From assembly GCF_018139145.2 (NCBI RefSeq), contig NC_059471.1:81614520-81678519 (forward strand): a stretch of DNA of 64,000 nucleotides. Reading direction: 5' to 3'. The notes below the pieces were generated by a model that ran no database searches, was not told where the DNA came from, and was given only the letters and a program-made list of their open reading frames with translations. Shown piece after piece: positions 39,170 through 50,153 of the stretch. Position 1 is the first letter of the stretch. The number at the start of each line of letters is the position of its first letter. Made by a program: the position numbers and the translations under genes. The stretch comes from Gymnogyps californianus (Eukaryota > Chordata > Aves > Accipitriformes > Cathartidae).

Positions 39170-40561
39170 CTCATTATTTTGCTTAGCTTTTTATTCCGTC
39201 ATTATGGCACAAGATAGAACTTAAAGACAACATCACTGAATAAGTCTTCAACTTCATTAAAATTAAGACTAATATGTTTTATAAAATTCTTTTGATATGA
39301 TACACTTTCCCTTATCAAGTGATAAAAAGAATTTTCTCTAAAATACTGAAGTACATTGCCACCTGCTGGCCATAAACAATTTTGCAATTTAAAAACACCA
39401 GAACGTGTATAAAACAGCAACATTTAACAATGCAACATACAGTTATTGAAGAAGTACTATTGACCCAGACTTTGGCACAATATTTATAGAAATGCAGCTG
39501 TGAACTTCTCCAAACATCATGTTCATTTCTGAAACTCTGTGTGACTCCCTTTCGTATGTCCATCTGCATTTTTTTTTCTTTCTCTAACTTTCTTAATGCT
39601 GAAGCTTTGTTATTTCAAAGGAAAAGCCATATTCTTTCTCAGTTGTTATCTCGATGTATTGGGTTTGGTTTTCTAAAATTTGGTTTCCAGTTTATTGTTT
39701 TAGAGCAATACATAAAATCATACATTTATAAATATATATATTATATCCCGTATACGTAACATCAGTTTTCCTCTAGAATGGGAGGGCAGACCTTTGCACT
39801 ACATCCTTAGTTGGTTTAGGCACGGCCTTGCTCTTAGTTGATTCTCTGAGCTGCTTCCTACCAGAATCTAAAAAAATATTTTTACAATCTTGTATCAAAT
39901 TTTAATTTTGTTTGCAAATACATTTATAAGAAAAAAATATTTGGTAATTTCCCCTCTAAGCTCACTACTACCCTTATAAAATATATGGCTTTTCATGTTC
40001 CACTCTATTTTAGTGTTTTTCAATAGGCAATGAAAAGAAGGACAACTTCCCCCTTTAACAGGGTTTTTTTTTATATAAGCACAGAAACCAGCTTGTGCAC
40101 TTTCTATAGAATTCCAATGCATATCACGGTAATGTAAGTGCAGTGATTTTAAAAAAAAAGCAGTCATGATTGATTGACATCTGTATATGAAAACATAATA
40201 TATGATTATCATACAATACCCATTACAGAATATACAATCATCAAAACTGCAGATATATAAATACATTTTTAGCAACATCAAAGCAACAGTTTTATCTTAT
40301 ACACAGCGTATGCATACAGAGTTATTAGACTAAAATTTTCATCTTGTTTTTTCTCAAAAGCTTGCTGAAAACCAGGAACATACTGTACTTGTAAATGGAT
40401 TGCTTGACAGTGCTGTTAAGAAATTAAAGTGAACAAGTTTAAAAAAAGTATATGCAATTCAGTTGGTATAAAACAAACAAGCCCTCCCTGTCTTCCAATG
40501 TCACCGTTGTTTTCCTGTGTGACGGAGGCTTAGGTATGAGTGGCAGTTCTGCAGAGTCCGA
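39170..40561 (-). other. ARHGAP6: Probable ARHGAP6 3' untranslated region with poly(A) signal
   Basis: After the stop the sense strand runs into AT-rich non-coding sequence. The best poly(A) signal is AATAAA at 39190-39195 (TTTATT on the plus strand). On the sense strand it is followed within 25-60 bases by a T-rich downstream element (TCTTTTTTGCTCC and TTTTTTTG), as expected for cleavage near 39170. Another AATAAA at 39691-39696 lacks a T- or GT-rich follower and could be a minor site. The resulting UTR of about 1.4 kb is a reasonable length for this gene. It contains a good match to the CTCF core at 39356-39372. The 3' end is inferred, not observed. Confidence 0.55.
39356..39372 (-). promoter_or_regulatory. 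CTCF-like motif in the ARHGAP6 3' UTR
   Basis: The minus strand reads TGGCCAGCAGGTGGCAA, which fits the CTCF core CCASYAGRKGGCR at every position of the core. It lies about 1.2 kb past the stop codon, a typical place for a gene-end boundary. Occupancy is not shown. Confidence 0.45.
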
Positions 40562-41268
40562 TCATACAAGGGTTTCTGGGAGGGCATCGGGGTTATCAGC
40601 TGATAATAGCTCCCAAATTTGCCACCTCTCCCTTTGCCAATCATGCCAGTCCGCCTCTGAAACATTGTTACTGTTCTGACTGTGAGGTGCCCTGGAATAG
40701 CTGTGACCCGCTTGGGAGTGCGGGGCCAGCCGCTCCTGCCTGGAGGTGGCCTGGTCCCGGGCTTTGGCTGGCGGTCCTCCAGCGGCTCTGGTCCCTGAAC
40801 TTTTTTCTTGGCGTTGAACTCTCCACAAAGACTGCAACGTTGAAGAAACGCTCGATCGCTGTGACAACGCGGAGCTTGTTTTTGCTGGGCCTGGGTAGGG
40901 GGGTGGTGGCCGCTCTTTTCTGTAGGAGGGCTTGGCTGTACTTTGCGGACAACCCGCGTTCGAGTCACGCTCACCGAGGTCCTCCACACTGCTTAAAGTC
41001 AAGTGCTGCTCCGACTTTGAGTGTGACAGGTCTGAACTCCTACCGCTGACTTCGATTTGCGGGTTACTGCACACCCGAGACACCGTGGGATGGAGCTGAC
41101 ACTCAGGAATGGCAGCAGTCGTCTGGCTCCTTCGCATGACCTGCCTGCCGGTGTCCGATTCGGAGGAGCTGCCCTGCCACTGAGGAGAATATATGGCGAG
41201 GTTCCCCTGGGAAAGAGAGCACTGTCCAGGTCGCAGCAAGCTGCTTTCGTAAATGTTCCCGTAAGAAC
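40562..41268 (-). CDS. ARHGAP6: ARHGAP6 terminal coding exon and stop (SYGNIYESS...ALPETLV)
   Basis: The last coding exon. The acceptor is ggcccccag before GTTCTTACGGG, and the TGA stop is at 40562-40564. The two leading bases finish a glycine, and 234 codons follow. It opens SYGNIYESSLLRPGQCSLSQ. A proline run ERPPPPYPGPAK (about 40883-40915), a likely SH3-type ligand, follows. It ends WHDWQRERWQIWELLSADNP then DALPETLV. The C-terminal T-L-V fits a class I PDZ ligand (S/T-x-hydrophobic). The beginning, proline run and end are conserved with mammals as I remember them; the stretch between, with SSESDTGRQVMRRSQTTA and QATSRQERLAPHSQ, is diverged and low in order. This exon is more CpG-rich than its surroundings. 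Confidence 0.96.
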
Positions 41269-42009
41269 CTGGGGGCCAGAGTCAGAAAGACAACATCAGT
41301 CTGCGTAACCATTGAGGTGGCATTTAACAAGTTATTACTTTTCCCCTGCGTCACACTGTAGAAGAGGGATGGCGGCTTTTATCACCAGGCTATGCGACTG
41401 AAGGTGTATCAGCCTCACCACTGGCTGAACCTGGGGACACAGAGCCGCAGCCCTACATCTATCTGAACCATGTCTAATCTATTACCCTGGCGACTCTAAT
41501 ACTTTGCTCCGTCATAAAGCCTTGCAGCGCTAACATCTTTCAAATGCTTGAAAAGCAGGAGGGTGTTTTAGTCTCACAGTTCCTCTGTGAGGTGGGTACA
41601 GATGGGAGAAAAACAAAGGCAAGACGGGTCAGGGACTTGCCAGGACAATGCTGGCCAGCAGCAGGGTCAGCACCCAGTGTTGCCAACCTCACAGCCTGTG
41701 CTTGTGCCACTGCAGCAGCCGCTCTCAAATCCCCACCGGGCATCCACCTTCCAATGACTTTTACAAGACTATAAAACTATTTTTTGAAGTAATTTTAAAA
41801 CGTCTTTTTAAATTATCTTGTGACAGTTTGAAACGTCGCCGCATTTGTATAACCACTGTGCTTCTCTGTATTTTATTGAACAGTCACCTTTTAAAAGTCC
41901 AGCGCTGGACAATGTGAATTCTCCTACTGGTTTCACTGCAATTTCTCAAAACCAAGAAATTGTTTATGTCTTTGCTAGATTTGGGCTTAAAACTTGAGAA
42001 ATAACTGAC
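41269..42009 (-). other. ARHGAP6 intron (741 bp)
   Basis: The shortest intron of the gene seen here, in phase 1. Its middle is occupied by a MIR-like SINE relic in the opposite orientation (41565-41720). The rest is unremarkable. Confidence 0.8.
41565..41720 (+). mobile_element. Ancient MIR/CORE-SINE-like relic
   Basis: The plus strand reads ctcacag...ctctgtgaggtgggta, then gatgggagaaaaacaaaggc, then agggacttgcc, followed by an imperfect ccag-cagcagggtcagcacccag. These blocks fall in the order and spacing of the MIR core and tail as I remember it: the ctgtgaggtaggta block, the aaactgaggc block, and the acttgcccaaggtcac block. The copy is highly diverged, as expected for an element predating the bird-mammal split. 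The family call rests on memory of the consensus, not on an alignment. Confidence 0.55.
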
Positions 42010-42090
42010 CTGTCATTGCTGGATCTTTGCAGCCGCTTTTCAGCGTTGAATGCCAGGTGCCCCAGATATCAAAATGATCTTCGGAAACAT
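42010..42090 (-). CDS. ARHGAP6: ARHGAP6 coding exon ([17 protein letters not shown]...MTG)
   Basis: A small exon of 81 bases. The acceptor is tgctatttag before ATGTTTCC and the donor is ATGACAG|GTCAGT. With the split codons it reads [20 protein letters not shown] then CKDPAMTG. The [14 protein letters not shown] core is a distinctive tail motif also present in the human protein as I recall it. It contains two tryptophans, unusual in an otherwise disordered tail, so it is probably a short linear interaction motif of unknown partner. Phase 1 at both ends means it could be skipped in frame. The intron on its 3' side is only 741 bp. Confidence 0.93.
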
Positions 42091-43664
42091 CTAAATAGCA
42101 GTAAGAGCAGGAAGATGATGCTGAATCAATCCTCTTAAACCCATTATTTAGAAACATACAAATGGAATGGTAAAACCTTACATAAGGTATCAGAGTCATT
42201 AACATATACTAGCATCTGACTTACCGTGCACCTAACACAAACATCTCAAATGTATTTGTTCACAGTTACTTGCTGTTTCAGGCTCAGATCCTGTAATAGG
42301 ATTCAGCAAACTCTGTACGGGCAGGACACCTGAGTTTGCCGGGAGAGTGGAATTTCCCTTAAGTCCTCTGCCTTACTTAAGTCAGTTGGAGAATTTGCAC
42401 AAGAACAGGAGGATTTGGTCAACAGAAGGTAGTTCATGTGCTTTTTACAGGAAAGAATGGCAAAGCTCCCTCAGGCAGCCCCAGGGGTCACTGTAAGGCA
42501 TGCTCTATCAACCTGCAGCATCGCTTGGGTCTTACAGGGAAGTGCTGTCTTACAGGGAAGTGCTGTCACAGAACAGAGATTTAATGAAATGCGCACATCA
42601 GGCATTGTCCTGCATTGTAACTGTTTCATGCCTTTTTCTGATTCCATCTGGCAGTAAAGGAATTTCCTAATTTGTCATGGTCCAGTATCGTTGTGATGCA
42701 TATTAAAATCCAAAAGATGGTTAATATGATAAAACTTTATGTAATTTCCTGTTCATAACTTACTAAAAATCTGACCAAATTTTGAAACCTACTCAGAGAT
42801 TTAGATGCTGAATAAGGAAGATAAATGCCCACTGGCATTTAAAGTATATAATTGAGATAACAGTCTAAATCCCATTAATACCAAAGGGAATTAAGTGCTT
42901 AACCAGTACCTCTGAAATGAAGTGGTTTTAAAAATACCACCAGTTATCTGCATCCCTAAGCACTGAAAGTTCTTAAAGTTTGGCTCACTAGATACGCATT
43001 TCATGAATGTAATTTTTTTAAAAAATATTTTAAAATGAAAAGCATCTTGAAGCGCTAGTGAGCTATCAGTTTAAACCACAGTTTGTTACAGAAGAAATCA
43101 TTCAGGTGCGCACTCCCTAGATAGCTATGGAAATTATGGATCCCTGCACTAGTATTGCTAAGTGTGTCATTGGTAGCAGATGTACAGCTGTGCAGCTCAG
43201 CTGTGTTCTCCAGTGAGAGGGTGCTGAGGTCATACTTTTCAATTGGAGAAAATTCGTAGCTTGACGTCTTAAAGTCTCAGATTTTTCCAAAGTCCGGACC
43301 ATAACCTTGTAGGTATTACAGTCCTACGGAGCAGGACTAGAAATAAGTCTTTGCCATGCTGCCACAGACAGGCTGAAAAGCAGGACATACATAGTTCTGT
43401 TTTCCTAAATAATAGCTCCAAGTTTTGAGAAATGCCATACCAAGAGCACCCCTGACAGCTGGCTGAGCTAACGAGGAGGGCTGAGCACAGACCCTTCAGG
43501 CTCAACACAAAAAAAGGATGTTTGTCAGTCATTTCTTGTAAGGTTATTTACACTATTGCTCCTCAAATCCTGGTAGCTGATAACACAAAAATGACACTTT
43601 TCAATTACTTCAGAAACCCCCATCAGTCACTGAGGAGGAGGAACACGAGCAGGATGTACTCTAC
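42091..43664 (-). other. ARHGAP6 intron (1574 bp)
   Basis: GT-AG intron in phase 1. It contains an 18-bp tandem duplication at 42530-42565 and a segment around 42275-42420 (ggctcagatcctg...aggatttggtc) that faintly recalls old amniote repeat families. Nothing coding was seen. Confidence 0.75.
42530..42565. repeat. Tandem duplication of 18 bp, two copies
   Basis: tcttacagggaagtgctg occurs twice in direct succession, identical in both copies. Confidence 0.95.
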
Positions 43665-43927
43665 CTTTTCCAGCCTGTGATGCAGAAGAATTCTCCTTTG
43701 TCTTAGGCTGCAAATGTCCAACCAGCGTGTACTGTTCAGGTACCTTGTACAGCTTATCTGGGCTGCGGGCAACTTCTTCTTGCATTGCCATCAGCGAGCG
43801 CTCAGACAGTACCGGGGAGTTGTTGTCATAAGGGGAGACATCTCCGCTTGAAGCTTTGTTGGAGTCTGTGGAAGAATGTCTTCCTCCTGTGGAGTACGAA
43901 CCTTCTGACCGCAGCATCTCAGGGCTC
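43665..43927 (-). CDS. ARHGAP6: ARHGAP6 coding exon, serine-rich tail (SSPEML...SQAGK)
   Basis: This exon is 263 bases. The acceptor is tttctcag before GAGCCCTGAG and the donor is AAAAG|GTAGAG. One base completes a serine and 87 codons follow. The first part, [16 protein letters not shown] then [15 protein letters not shown], is well conserved. The second, [20 protein letters not shown] then [18 protein letters not shown], is more divergent from the mammalian sequence I remember but keeps KLY-VP-LVGHL. The region is predicted disordered, rich in Ser-Pro and Ser/Thr sites, with no known fold. The final G joins AT of the next exon to give GKD. The donor GTAGAG is weak: reading through it stays open for 12 more codons to a stop at 43627 (see findings). 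Confidence 0.94.
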
Positions 43928-46900
43928 CTGAGAAATTTTGATAAACAAACTACTGTTAATGAAAAATGCTTTATGTTCACAACTACAGGTGCAGTCTGAC
44001 ATCACACAAATAAAATCAAATACAGGAGTATGATCACAGCTGCTGAAATGAAAACACTTCAAAAGCAGTACAGAGGTGAATTTTCTGTGAGTAAAACTTT
44101 TGCCATGAAGTGGCCAGCAGAGGCCACTAAAAATCAAAAGATGTTGCTGTCAAGAAAGAAAACAAAAACCACACAACTGTACAGTTCACCACAGGAAATT
44201 AAATTGTGAATGAATTCCTTATGTTACCTTGACAATTTAGCTTGTTGCAACGGCAAATCTGAGGGCATGATAGAGAAGATTAGTTTGATGCTAAGCAGTA
44301 TGCTAAAATCACTTCTGCCATTCTGAAGTACTACACAGTCAGAGAAATCAAAACCATAGCTCGCCTCTCACGCTGTGAGAAGGATTCTCTTCTAGAGACA
44401 TCAGAAGGTAAATACTCTACAGGAGACAAGCAGATGTATCGTACTTCTGATGGGGGCAGCAACCTGGCTCTGTTGATAACTTCTACAACTTCTTTTACCC
44501 TTTCACCTTTATATCACCAACAGCATGGCCTGCATTTAATTTTGACAAAAAAAGGCAAACAAAAGCCCCACCAAAATACAGCCAAGGCTCAGAGAGACAA
44601 CTCTCATTTCTGAAATGTGTTGGGAACATTGAGGGAGATTTCTTGAACTGTTACAGTTTACTACACAGATAGGAGGCAGTCCGTGAGCCACTGAACCTCC
44701 CAAAGAATATGTAGAAATACTCTGTAAACAAATATAACTTTTTTTCCTATCGGTCCTCCCTAATTTATATTTCTATTACTCATTTTTCATTTCTCTGCAC
44801 CTTGATCTTTGTTTCTTAGATGCTTATCTTTTGCTTCTCTTGAGTCAAACACTTCTCTCAGTGACCTCACGTTAATATCTGCTCTAACTGAATGTGACAC
44901 GACAGAGGCTCATTCTTGTAAATGAACTGCACTGAAAATGGTCAGCTCTTCTCAGAGTCAAATCCAAAGAGAGCTTGAACTGAGTGAGCACCCAAAGCAC
45001 ATTACTTGTTATGGAACAATAACCCTCTTTCCAGGCAAATGAAATAAAACTGAAGAAAGAAAATAAAGAAAACACACAGTGGTAAGACAGGCTAGCCACA
45101 GCACACTAAATATTAATACAGAAATAATGACAAAACTTAACATCACTTTCAAGCTGTTGGGTTTTTTTATCTGGCCAATTACATACTGCATGTCCCAAAA
45201 CATAAAATATATACGCTCAACATCATGATGATGTTATTCAATATTCCATTTTTTTTTTCCCAGTATAAAAGCAACCATAAAGTGTTGGGAATGAATTAAC
45301 TAAGTTTACTCCTTGGTAACTCCCAGCAAGAAATCCATCACTGAACTGATCCTGAACCTTAACTGTGGACAACTCAAAAAAACACAGCTGCCATTTGGCG
45401 AAGTAGCGCTGTCCCAGGCTTCCCAGTGTGGTTAGTATGGTAACGTTGGGAAGTCATTAAAAAAAAAAGTAAATCATGCCTCAATTATGTAACTTCCCAT
45501 CTCAACTTCTCATCTGAAGATGAGTCCAACGTAAATGAATCTATAAACAGCCACACACTGAAGAATTAGTCTTTTAAGTATGTACAATTCTATCACAAAT
45601 CTTTTTTCTCTTTTTTTTTGTCCCTTACTCCTTTCTTTCTGCCCTCCTAAGTTCTAAAAAAAGCTTGTACAGTGAGTGTGAATTAAGATGAGATTTAACC
45701 AATGTCTTGGGAATTTTAGAAGAACCAGAAGGACCCGAGAGAAAAGGGGAGAAATGTCGGTATCTGTAGGTTTCCTATGACCAAATGTCTTTCTCTCCAG
45801 CTTTCTATACTGAATGTCATCTAAACCTCACCCTGCTAGCACACAGACATACTTAGCACTAACGGTGACACCAATAAGGCTTATCACATGTAAATCTTTG
45901 CAGGATCCAAACCTAACTATGTTGCACAGGGCAAAGAGAGAGGCACCACTTAGCCACGGCAAGGTAACACAAGGAATAGGGGAAAGGGAAATGGAAATGA
46001 AAGAATGTGGGAACATGAACATGAGCTTTGTGAAACACTGATTTCATGTCTTACCTTGAATGATCTGCTATAGTTTATTTCTTCTCAAGACAGAGCTCCT
46101 GATAAAAATTTACTTGAATAGAAACTGTCAAGTCTTTGGAAAGATCGAAATGTTCAAGTTTCTAAACTCATTTACAGTTTCTGCTAGTAAGCCCATGCAA
46201 TTATATATATAAAACATCACTTTCAAATTTGTTTAGAAAAAATAGTTTTAAAAAAATCAAAGAAAATGCCTGTGGACTCTGCCAATCTTACTACAAGAAA
46301 TCATGAAAATGGATTGAATACTTTAAAGTTGGAAATTGAGCTCATACATCTGCAGCTTTACCATGCTCTTCACGAACAAAATAAGACACAACTTGCAAAA
46401 GACTTTGGCTTGCATCTTTCCAAATAAAGAACGAATTCTCACATATTCCTTAAAACAAAACTTTTGCATCTGTTTGCTTTATGGTTTGAGTTCAGTAGCA
46501 AACAGATGTTTACTAAAATTCAAAATTCATCTTCCCCTGGATAGCTGTGAGATTCTCTACCCACACACTGGGGACAAACTAAATTGGGAGGCAAGTGTAA
46601 ATACTGTGCACGATACCCACTTGCCTATATGCAGTCTATGAATAAGGGCAGATTATGGTCTCCACAAAGAATAATAGAAGATTATGTACTATCAAATGTG
46701 AGAAATGGGAAGGCAAGTAAAGTATTTTCTAGTGGTTATGAACTACGTTAAGGAAAATATTTAAAAAGTGGTTACGTAGGAACTGAAAGATTTGAAAGCT
46801 GCACAACGAACCTATGCCATGTGTTCAAAAATATTTCAGATTCCAAAACAAAAATCAACTACGCTATGGAGTCTTGGGCTTTCCTTTTTAACTTGCATCC

Positions 46901-49900
46901 TTCTGAACTGCTGTTATCCACCAGAGTCTACTTGCATGGGTGAACTGGAAAAATGTTAATAAAAATAATTACTTCTACTGGGGATATTCCTACTTTTCTA
47001 CTGGTATCAAGGTCATCAAAACAGGAAATCCCTTTCTGGTTTTGGCAGAAATCCTTTTCTGTTATACCTTAAAGCTTCTGAGTGGGAAAACAATTATGTC
47101 TTACAAGAGGCAAACCATACAGAGTGTGATGGCTTGGCAGCATGCAGTAGTAACTTCCACACATATTTGAGCAACACAGGTGCCACCAACAAAACAGATT
47201 ATTATGGGATTACGGTGTGGTTCCTACTTTAACAGGGTAGAGGACTCAATGATTCAGGGAGTCTCTGCAGCTTTGAAAACTGCATTTACACATACTGTAT
47301 GGCCTATTGTATGGCTTCATCTTTGTGGATGGATTAAAACCCATCATCACCATCCAAAAACATTTGAAAATTCTATAACTTTGAAACTCATTTACTCTAA
47401 AAGGAGCACTAACCATGATAAGCAATAAATAATAGTAAGAAACAGATTTTATTTTTGTGTTAGTTTAAAGATGCTTCATCTTACAGCTGGAAACCCCAAA
47501 TTCCATTGTCATCAAGCCAACATACAAAAAAGTTGGGAAGTCCTCCACAAAAGCACACTTCATAATTGCTGCCAATGGTAATTAGTGCTTTACCATGAAC
47601 GACTTCCATAAACTCCGTGACACACCATTCACGATGCTCAGCTCTTAAGAGAACCGAGAGATGATGAACATCTGATTTGTCCTCCTCTGGGGAGGAAAAG
47701 AGATTGCGTTTTCTCTGTTAGATCAGAGCCAAGAAAGCATTTGTAATGACATCAAAAGCAGAGATGTGAAGGCAATTGCAGAAGCAGGACCTTCAGAGCA
47801 ATTAATATGACATTAAAGTCTTGAAGTTGATTCCATATTCTATGCTATGCAGCCAACTAGCTTTTCTGATGAAGATTGTCTCAAGAATACGTAAAGTTTT
47901 CTGTCCCACGGATCCAAATTTGGATCTTGAGTACATGACCAGGCAATTTCCAAGAGTAGTAAGGATGTATTTTGGAGGCTCATTTTTACCAAATCGAGAC
48001 GAACATCTCCTTGTTGTCTGCTGCCTCACATTTCTTACAGGAAAAATAACCAACAAATATGTAGCCTCAAAATTGAGATCATGTTCTGAAATAGATTAAT
48101 CTCTTAAGAGCATCACACTCCTAGCAATAACACTAAGCAACATTCCCTCTAATTGCCTGGAACATCTTAACCAAGAAGTTGCAATCACAGTGAAAACATA
48201 TTTCATTAACATGAAGAATAAATCACTTACATGACAGCAGAGTATAAGAAAAATGACAGATAGTAAGTTTTTCCTATCTCAGTGATACTTCATCTGCCCA
48301 TTACTGAAAATACAATAAATTGGTACTAGTGTAGCTGTATGTTCCTATTTGGTTTTGTAACCTTTTCTTACAAAACCCCTTTTGTCAGTTGTGACCAGCT
48401 TTGCACAAAAGATTCATTTTCTCCCGTAGGTGTGCACGCTGGCTGAAAAGTAAGGAAGCTCAAGGAAAGTCCAATTAACTTAAAGGAAACAGGATCTAAC
48501 AATAATCTGTTACATCCACAATGATTTGCAACAAATTTATGCTCAATTCATATGTGTAGCCACATGTGAGACACAATTTTCTGTCTTTGTATTATAGATG
48601 GTGAAATCCAGCATGAAGGTTTTTTTATTAGCTTGAGTTAGAAATAATATGATCATTCCAAACTGACGGCTTAAAGAAAGAAGTCTCTACAGACTCTACC
48701 ATATGTCACGTGATTTGCAGTGCCTCTCCTAATCGTGGTCTTGGCTCATGGCAAATGTGAAACAAGTGTAAAAGACAGTTAAGGTAACTCTAATTATCCT
48801 GCACTTATTGTGATCTAAATATACACATGGTTACTTGTCAGTCAGACATAAACTAACTGAAATTATTTCATGTCTGTGGTACACTAAGAAAACACACAGA
48901 GACCATTACCACAAATCAGATGATCTGTGATAATTTGCTACTGCAAGTTACGTGTTCATGTAGTTAAGTCAACAAACTAATAAAATCCTTTACAACACAT
49001 GACATATTCTGCACATATTTTTTGTTTTTAATTTTTATAATTAAAGAAAGCTTCTTCCTCCATGTGTTAATTACACTATTTCTTTTATATCTCTTCCTTT
49101 AAAGCCAGGCACACTATTACATTACCTCCAACTAGACAATGTTCAGAGGGAGAGAAAAAAAATCATAGCTAACTGACTGTACAAATTCAATTTTAATTAT
49201 ATTCTGAATGCACTAGGCACTTTCCACACACACAGGAAGACAAAGTCCAATCTGTCCCAGAGAGTTTAGAGTCTAGGAAACCTCTTAAAAATTACTTAAA
49301 GCAAGCTTGTCAAATTTTGTGATTTTTGAGTCTGACATATTGGGATTCACTAGAATAAAGGCAATGACTGTGTGTCCTGTGAGAAAGCCAGGAATCCTGT
49401 TAATCCAAATGTACAAACTCACAGCATCAAGGCACACGGGTGTAGGCATATATACACCATACACAAAGTTGGAATATGTTATGTATCATAACTGCAATAG
49501 TGACCGGTGATTTTTTTTCTCTTCAGATCTTTCACAAAGCATACACTTAAATCATATCCAAAGAGTCTCCATAAACCTGCTGTTGCGGCAGTTGACTTGT
49601 TTACAATGTCCTATGTGTATACAATAGAAAAGAACAACAAACTGGTCAAACGGCTAGCCGTGATTGTGTTAAGGCACTCTAGGGTGTGTTTCAAGGACAG
49701 TGTAATACACGCCTCCTGTTACTGAAGACTACAACAAACCCAAGACAGGAACCAGCAGATCACTAGAATACATCCTGTCAGATAATAGTGCACTGAATAT
49801 TTTTATGTACACGTCATTCTGTTCTCTGCAGCAGAATGCAATCTTTCCTCCGAATCGGGAAACAAGATTTGTCTTTAGAAAACACTGTACAAGAGTCATA

Positions 49901-50055
49901 ATTTCTTTGGCAGAGTCTGTGTAATGGGGAGGATATTTCTACTCCACTGTAGACAGTGCAAAAGAGCTGTGGAAAACTAGAACCTTTTGAACACTTCCAG
50001 TGGGAGACAGAAATTCCCAGCAGAAACAGGGATGATGAAAAAACTGATTACTCAC
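43928..50055 (-). other. ARHGAP6 intron (6128 bp)
   Basis: The largest intron fully inside the window, splitting a serine codon (TC|G). It is AT-rich. The only part that drew attention is 47448-48056, where two open stretches lie on the same strand as ARHGAP6 with an AATAAA just past the second (see findings). A CTCF-like, nearly palindromic TGGCCAGCAGAGGCCA lies near 44111-44126. Confidence 0.75.
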
Positions 50056-50153
50056 GATGACTGGGAAGCCTTCCTCCTCAACAAATAGTCCACAACATCT
50101 GGGTCAGTCTCTAATAGGCTAATAAGCACTTCATTCTGTAGGTCAGGAGGAAC
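50056..50153 (-). CDS. ARHGAP6: ARHGAP6 coding exon (VPPDLQNEV...RRKASQS)
   Basis: A short exon of 98 bases. The acceptor is cttcatag before GTTCCTCCTGAC and the donor is TC|GTGAGT. It encodes [20 protein letters not shown] then [12 protein letters not shown]. This is the link between the RhoGAP fold and the C-terminal tail and is nearly identical to the human protein as I recall it. It begins in phase 0 and leaves two bases of a serine codon completed by the next exon. RRKAS is a basophilic-kinase-like site (R-R-x-S form), so phosphorylation is possible but unproven. The exon is bounded by the two largest introns in the window, 5303 bp upstream and 6128 bp downstream. Confidence 0.95.

Noticed and set aside
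40540..41049. A 169-codon plus-strand frame opposite the last ARHGAP6 exon.
   Set aside because: It is the antisense shadow of the real coding exon.
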